A DNA stretch of 64,000 bases, from assembly GCF_000377645.1 (NCBI RefSeq), contig NZ_KB898476.1, positions 1 to 64,000 of the forward strand, in the 5' to 3' direction. This document shows positions 61,493 through 64,000 of this stretch, piece after piece (position 1 is the first letter of the stretch; every line of letters starts with the position of its first letter). Origin of the DNA: Thiomonas sp. FB-6 (lineage in GTDB: Bacteria > Pseudomonadota > Gammaproteobacteria > Burkholderiales > Burkholderiaceae_C). Below the pieces are notes generated by a model. That model was not told the DNA's origin and did not search any database. It saw only the letters and a list, made by a program, of their open reading frames with translations. The position numbers and the translations under genes are program-made.

Positions 61493-62470
61493 TCAGTTTC
61501 GGGGGGTCTTCGGGCCCAGCCCCTTGGGCAGCGGAAAACGCAGGGTCTCGTCCACGCCCTCGAGATTGCGCACGGTGCGCGCGCCGAGTTCGCGCAGGCG
61601 GTCGATCACCTGCTGCACCAGGCGCTCGGGCGCCGAGGCGCCGGCGGTGACGCCCACGCGCTGCGCGCCCTGCAGCCATTCGGCGCGCAGGTCGGCCGCG
61701 GTGTCGACCATGTAGGCCGGACGCCCCAGGCGCGCGGCGACTTCGCGCAGGCGGTTGGAATTGGAACTGCTGGGGCTGCCGACCACGATGACCACGTCGA
61801 CCTGCGGGGCCATGAACTTGACCGCGTCCTGCCGGTTCTGCGTGGCGTAGCAGATGTCCTGGCGCTTGGGTTCGCGCAGGCGCGGATAGCGCGCGCGCAG
61901 CGCCACCACCACGGCGGCGGCGTCGTCCACCGACAGCGTGGTCTGGGTCACGTAGGCGACCTCGTCGCCTTGCGGGAAGGGCAGATGCGCGACGTCGGCC
62001 TCGGATTGCACCAGGTGCACGCCGTCGGCCTGGCCCATCGTGCCCTCGACCTCCGGGTGCCCGGCGTGCCCGATCATCACCAGGTGCAGGCCGTCGCGGC
62101 GCATGCGCGCCACTTCCACGTGCACCTTGGTCACCAGCGGACAGGTGGCGTCGAACACCTTCAGGCCGCGGGCCTGCGCCTGCTCGCGCACGGCCTGCGA
62201 CACGCCGTGCGCGGAGAACACCAGCGTGGCCCCCGGCGGCACGTCGTCGATCTCGTCCACGAACACCGCGCCCTTGGCGCGCAGGCTCTGCACCACGGTG
62301 GTGTTGTGCACGATCTCGTGGCGCACGTAGATGGGAGCGCCGAACAGTTCCAGCGCACGCTCGACGATGTCGATGGCCCGGTCCACGCCGGCGCAGAAGC
62401 CGCGCGGGCTGGCCAGCAGCACGTCGAGCGCGCCGGCCTCGGAGGCCTCGTTGGACGGCGTCGGATTCAC
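61493..62470 (-). CDS. ispH: 4-hydroxy-3-methylbut-2-enyl diphosphate reductase
   Basis: This 325-residue iron-sulfur enzyme performs the last step of the MEP isoprenoid pathway. The three cluster cysteines are in [24 protein letters not shown] and [11 protein letters not shown]; substrate-binding His are in HEIVHN and [10 protein letters not shown], and the [10 protein letters not shown] loop is present. The start is GTG 62470, overlapping the stop of slpA (GTGA), so the two are translationally coupled, a common slpA-ispH pairing in proteobacteria. Confidence 0.97.
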   Translation of the reverse strand: MNPTPSNEASEAGALDVLLASPRGFCAGVDRAIDIVERALELFGAPIYVRHEIVHNTTVVQSLRAKGAVFVDEIDDVPPGATLVFSAHGVSQAVREQAQARGLKVFDATCPLVTKVHVEVARMRRDGLHLVMIGHAGHPEVEGTMGQADGVHLVQSEADVAHLPFPQGDEVAYVTQTTLSVDDAAAVVVALRARYPRLREPKRQDICYATQNRQDAVKFMAPQVDVVIVVGSPSSSNSNRLREVAARLGRPAYMVDTAADLRAEWLQGAQRVGVTAGASAPERLVQQVIDRLRELGARTVRNLEGVDETLRFPLPKGLGPKTPRN

Positions 62471-62916
62471 AGCACCCCCAGGATGTGCACGTCGAACACC
62501 ACCGGCTTGCCCGCCAGCGGGTGGTTGAAATCCAGCTCCACCACCTGCTCGTCGGCGGCGGTCACGGTGGCGGCTGCGCTGGCGCCGCTGGGCGAGCTCA
62601 GCCCGGCCAGTTGCACCGCGTCGCCCACCTTCAGGCGCACGTCGTCGGGCACGAACTGCTGCAGCATGCTGCGCGGCACGCGCTGCACGCGTTGCGGGTC
62701 GTGCATGCCGAAGGCCGCGTCGGGCGCCAGCTCGAAGCGGGCCTGCGCGCCCTCCTCCAGGCCGATCAGGCATTGCTCCAGCACCGGCGCGAGCTGCTGC
62801 TCGCCCAGGGTCAGGGTGGCGGGGTTGTGGCCGAAGGTATCCACCCAGGCGGGGCCGCCGGGGGCCGCCAGGCGGTAGTGAAGGGTCAGCAGGGAGTCGG
62901 GGCGAACGTTGGGCAC
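62467..62916 (-). CDS. slpA: FKBP-type peptidyl-prolyl isomerase, SlpA/SlyD-like
   Basis: This 149-residue cytoplasmic prolyl isomerase and chaperone has an FKBP part ([45 protein letters not shown]) interrupted by the insert-in-flap chaperone domain ([28 protein letters not shown] ... VGDAVQL), then the closing FKBP strand [28 protein letters not shown] 62916 gives the length of E. coli SlpA. ATG 62976 is in frame but would overlap the divergent radC start codon. It forms an operon with ispH. Confidence 0.92.
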   Translation of the reverse strand: MPNVRPDSLLTLHYRLAAPGGPAWVDTFGHNPATLTLGEQQLAPVLEQCLIGLEEGAQARFELAPDAAFGMHDPQRVQRVPRSMLQQFVPDDVRLKVGDAVQLAGLSSPSGASAAATVTAADEQVVELDFNHPLAGKPVVFDVHILGVL

Positions 62917-62974
62917 GGTATCGATACACTGTGTCGTGGCGGCCAGGGCCGCACAAACCCCATTGTAGGGAAGC

Positions 62975-63655
62975 ATGTCCACCCGCATCGCCGACCTTCC
63001 CCCGGACGCGCGTCCGCGCGAGAAACTGCTCGCGCGCGGCCCCCAGGCGCTGGCCGACGCCGAGCTGGTGGCGCTGCTGCTGCGCAGCGGCGTGCGCGGC
63101 TGCAACGCGCTGCAGCTCGGCCAGCGCCTGCTCGACGCCTTCGGCGGCCTGCACGGGCTGTTGCACGCGCCGGCGGCCAGCCTGCGCGCGGTGAAGGGCC
63201 TGGGCGCGGCCAAGTACGCCGAGCTGGCCGCGGTGCTGGAAATGGCCCGCCGCGCGCTGGCCGAGCCGATGCGCGAACGCCGCCTGTTCGACAACCCTGA
63301 CGCTGTCGCGGATTATCTGCGCCTGTGGCTGGGGGGCTCGCCGGTGGAGGTGTTCGCGGCGCTGCTGCTCGACCACCGCCACCGCCTGCTGCACGCGCAG
63401 CAACTGTGGCGCGGCACGCTGGCGCATACCTCGGTGTACCCGCGCGAACTGGTCAAGCTGGCGCTGGCGCACGACGCGGCGGCGGTGATCGTGGCCCACA
63501 ACCATCCCTCGGGCGTGGCCGAGCCCTCCGATTGCGACCGCCAGGTCACGCAGCGCCTGAAGTCGGCGCTGGGGCTGCTGGACATCGCCCTGCTCGACCA
63601 CCTGGTGGTCACGCGCGCGCAGGCCTTCTCCTTCGCCCGCAACGGGCTGTTGTAG
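62975..63655 (+). CDS. radC: RadC family protein (JAMM/MPN+ domain)
   Basis: This 226-residue protein has an N-terminal helix-hairpin-helix part ([25 protein letters not shown] ... [15 protein letters not shown]) and a C-terminal JAMM metalloprotease-like domain with conserved Glu ([10 protein letters not shown]) and the metal motif [16 protein letters not shown] (H-x-H-P-S-G-x8-D). The former DNA-repair role is doubtful. The chromosomal full-length form with the helix-hairpin-helix part suggests a housekeeping copy. It is divergent from slpA. Confidence 0.95.
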   Translation: MSTRIADLPPDARPREKLLARGPQALADAELVALLLRSGVRGCNALQLGQRLLDAFGGLHGLLHAPAASLRAVKGLGAAKYAELAAVLEMARRALAEPMRERRLFDNPDAVADYLRLWLGGSPVEVFAALLLDHRHRLLHAQQLWRGTLAHTSVYPRELVKLALAHDAAAVIVAHNHPSGVAEPSDCDRQVTQRLKSALGLLDIALLDHLVVTRAQAFSFARNGLL

Positions 63656-63667
63656 GAGCGCGGCGGA

Positions 63668-64000
63668 ATGAGCACGCGGATTCCTCGCCGCTCGCGCAGC
63701 CGTGCCGTGCCCGCCGTGACGCCGCGGCCCGCGGCCGACGACGTGGCGCCTGCCGCGGATGCTCCGCGGCAGCCGGAGCCGCCGGATCTTCCGGCCGAGG
63801 CCGCGGCTGCCTCCCCGGAGGGCAACGACGAGACCCGCCTGTTCCTTCGCGCGGTGGCCGGCGCGCAGTTGCTGCCCGAGCCCGACCGCGTGCTGCTGCG
63901 CCCGGCGCCCCCGCCGCCGATCCCGCGCCAGCGCCTGCGCGACGAACGCGCGGCGCTGCACGAATCCCTGTCCGACAGCGTGGACCTGGACAGCCTGCTG
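63668..64000 (+). CDS. Smr-domain protein, N-terminal part (cut by window end)
   Basis: The frame opens at ATG 63668, 12 bp after radC, and runs off the window with 111 residues visible. The first 50 residues are Pro/Ala/Arg-rich and probably disordered. Then come [55 protein letters not shown], the conserved lead-in of proteobacterial Smr/MutS2-like proteins (SmrA/SmrB type), whose nuclease Smr domain would follow beyond the window. The assignment rests on this linker only. Confidence 0.7.
   Translation, partial: MSTRIPRRSRSRAVPAVTPRPAADDVAPAADAPRQPEPPDLPAEAAAASPEGNDETRLFLRAVAGAQLLPEPDRVLLRPAPPPPIPRQRLRDERAALHESLSDSVDLDSLL

Overview
The window is very GC-rich, densely packed DNA with strong G/C bias at third codon positions, short overlapping gene junctions (ATGA, GTGA) and many GTG starts. 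Together with the gene families present (VanAB, PobA with an IclR regulator, a LigABCIJK protocatechuate 4,5-cleavage operon, PagP, KGG-repeat stress protein) this suggests a chromosome of a betaproteobacterium, most likely order Burkholderiales. No genus is assigned.

Layout. 0-3.5 kb: an IS5-family element that starts at the window edge, an IS110/IS1111-type element, a long imperfect palindrome and a MazEF-like toxin-antitoxin pair. 3.5-11.3 kb: a thioesterase / iron alcohol dehydrogenase pair, then divergently a three-gene heavy-metal-type RND efflux operon (adaptor, pump, outer-membrane factor). 11.4-36.6 kb: a contiguous catabolic island for lignin-derived aromatics. It holds pobA with an IclR-type regulator, a feruloyl/coumaroyl-CoA synthase with a crotonase and an amidohydrolase, vanA/vanB/vanR, a MarR regulator, a porin plus Liv-type ABC importer, an MFS carrier, the protocatechuate 4,5-cleavage operon, its likely LysR regulator and an HSD10-like dehydrogenase. 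36.7-46 kb: c-di-GMP signalling genes (HD-GYP, GGDEF, GGDEF-EAL), a broken GAF/PAS gene, pagP and envelope or stress genes. 46-58.8 kb: two paralogous small proteins under a shared promoter motif, HlyIII, a metallophosphoesterase, a thiolase/DUF35 pair, a DevBCA-like ABC exporter and assorted enzymes. 58.9-64 kb: BrnT/BrnA, a fragment of a conjugative signal peptidase, tRNA-Ser(CGA), serS, ispH, slpA, radC and the start of an Smr-domain gene.

How the genes work together. Hydroxycinnamates would be activated by the CoA ligase, hydrated by the crotonase, oxidised by an SDR and split by the amidohydrolase to p-hydroxybenzoate or vanillate. PobA and VanAB convert these to protocatechuate. LigAB, LigC, LigI, LigJ and LigK then take protocatechuate to pyruvate and oxaloacetate. 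The porin and ABC importer probably bring substrates in. The porin/importer promoter and the ligJ-led promoter carry the same operator block at the same distance from the same -10 box, which points to one LysR-type regulator for uptake and ring cleavage.

Most unusual signals: the shared LysR-type promoter architecture at 27.1 and 34.9 kb; an unexplained CCGTGAAATAGTTG-N22-CCTAG element ahead of two paralogous orphan proteins; the hydrolase-type (not lyase-type) hydroxycinnamate gene set; a dehydrogenase of unknown role inside the protocatechuate operon; and a roughly 158-bp palindrome next to a toxin-antitoxin locus.
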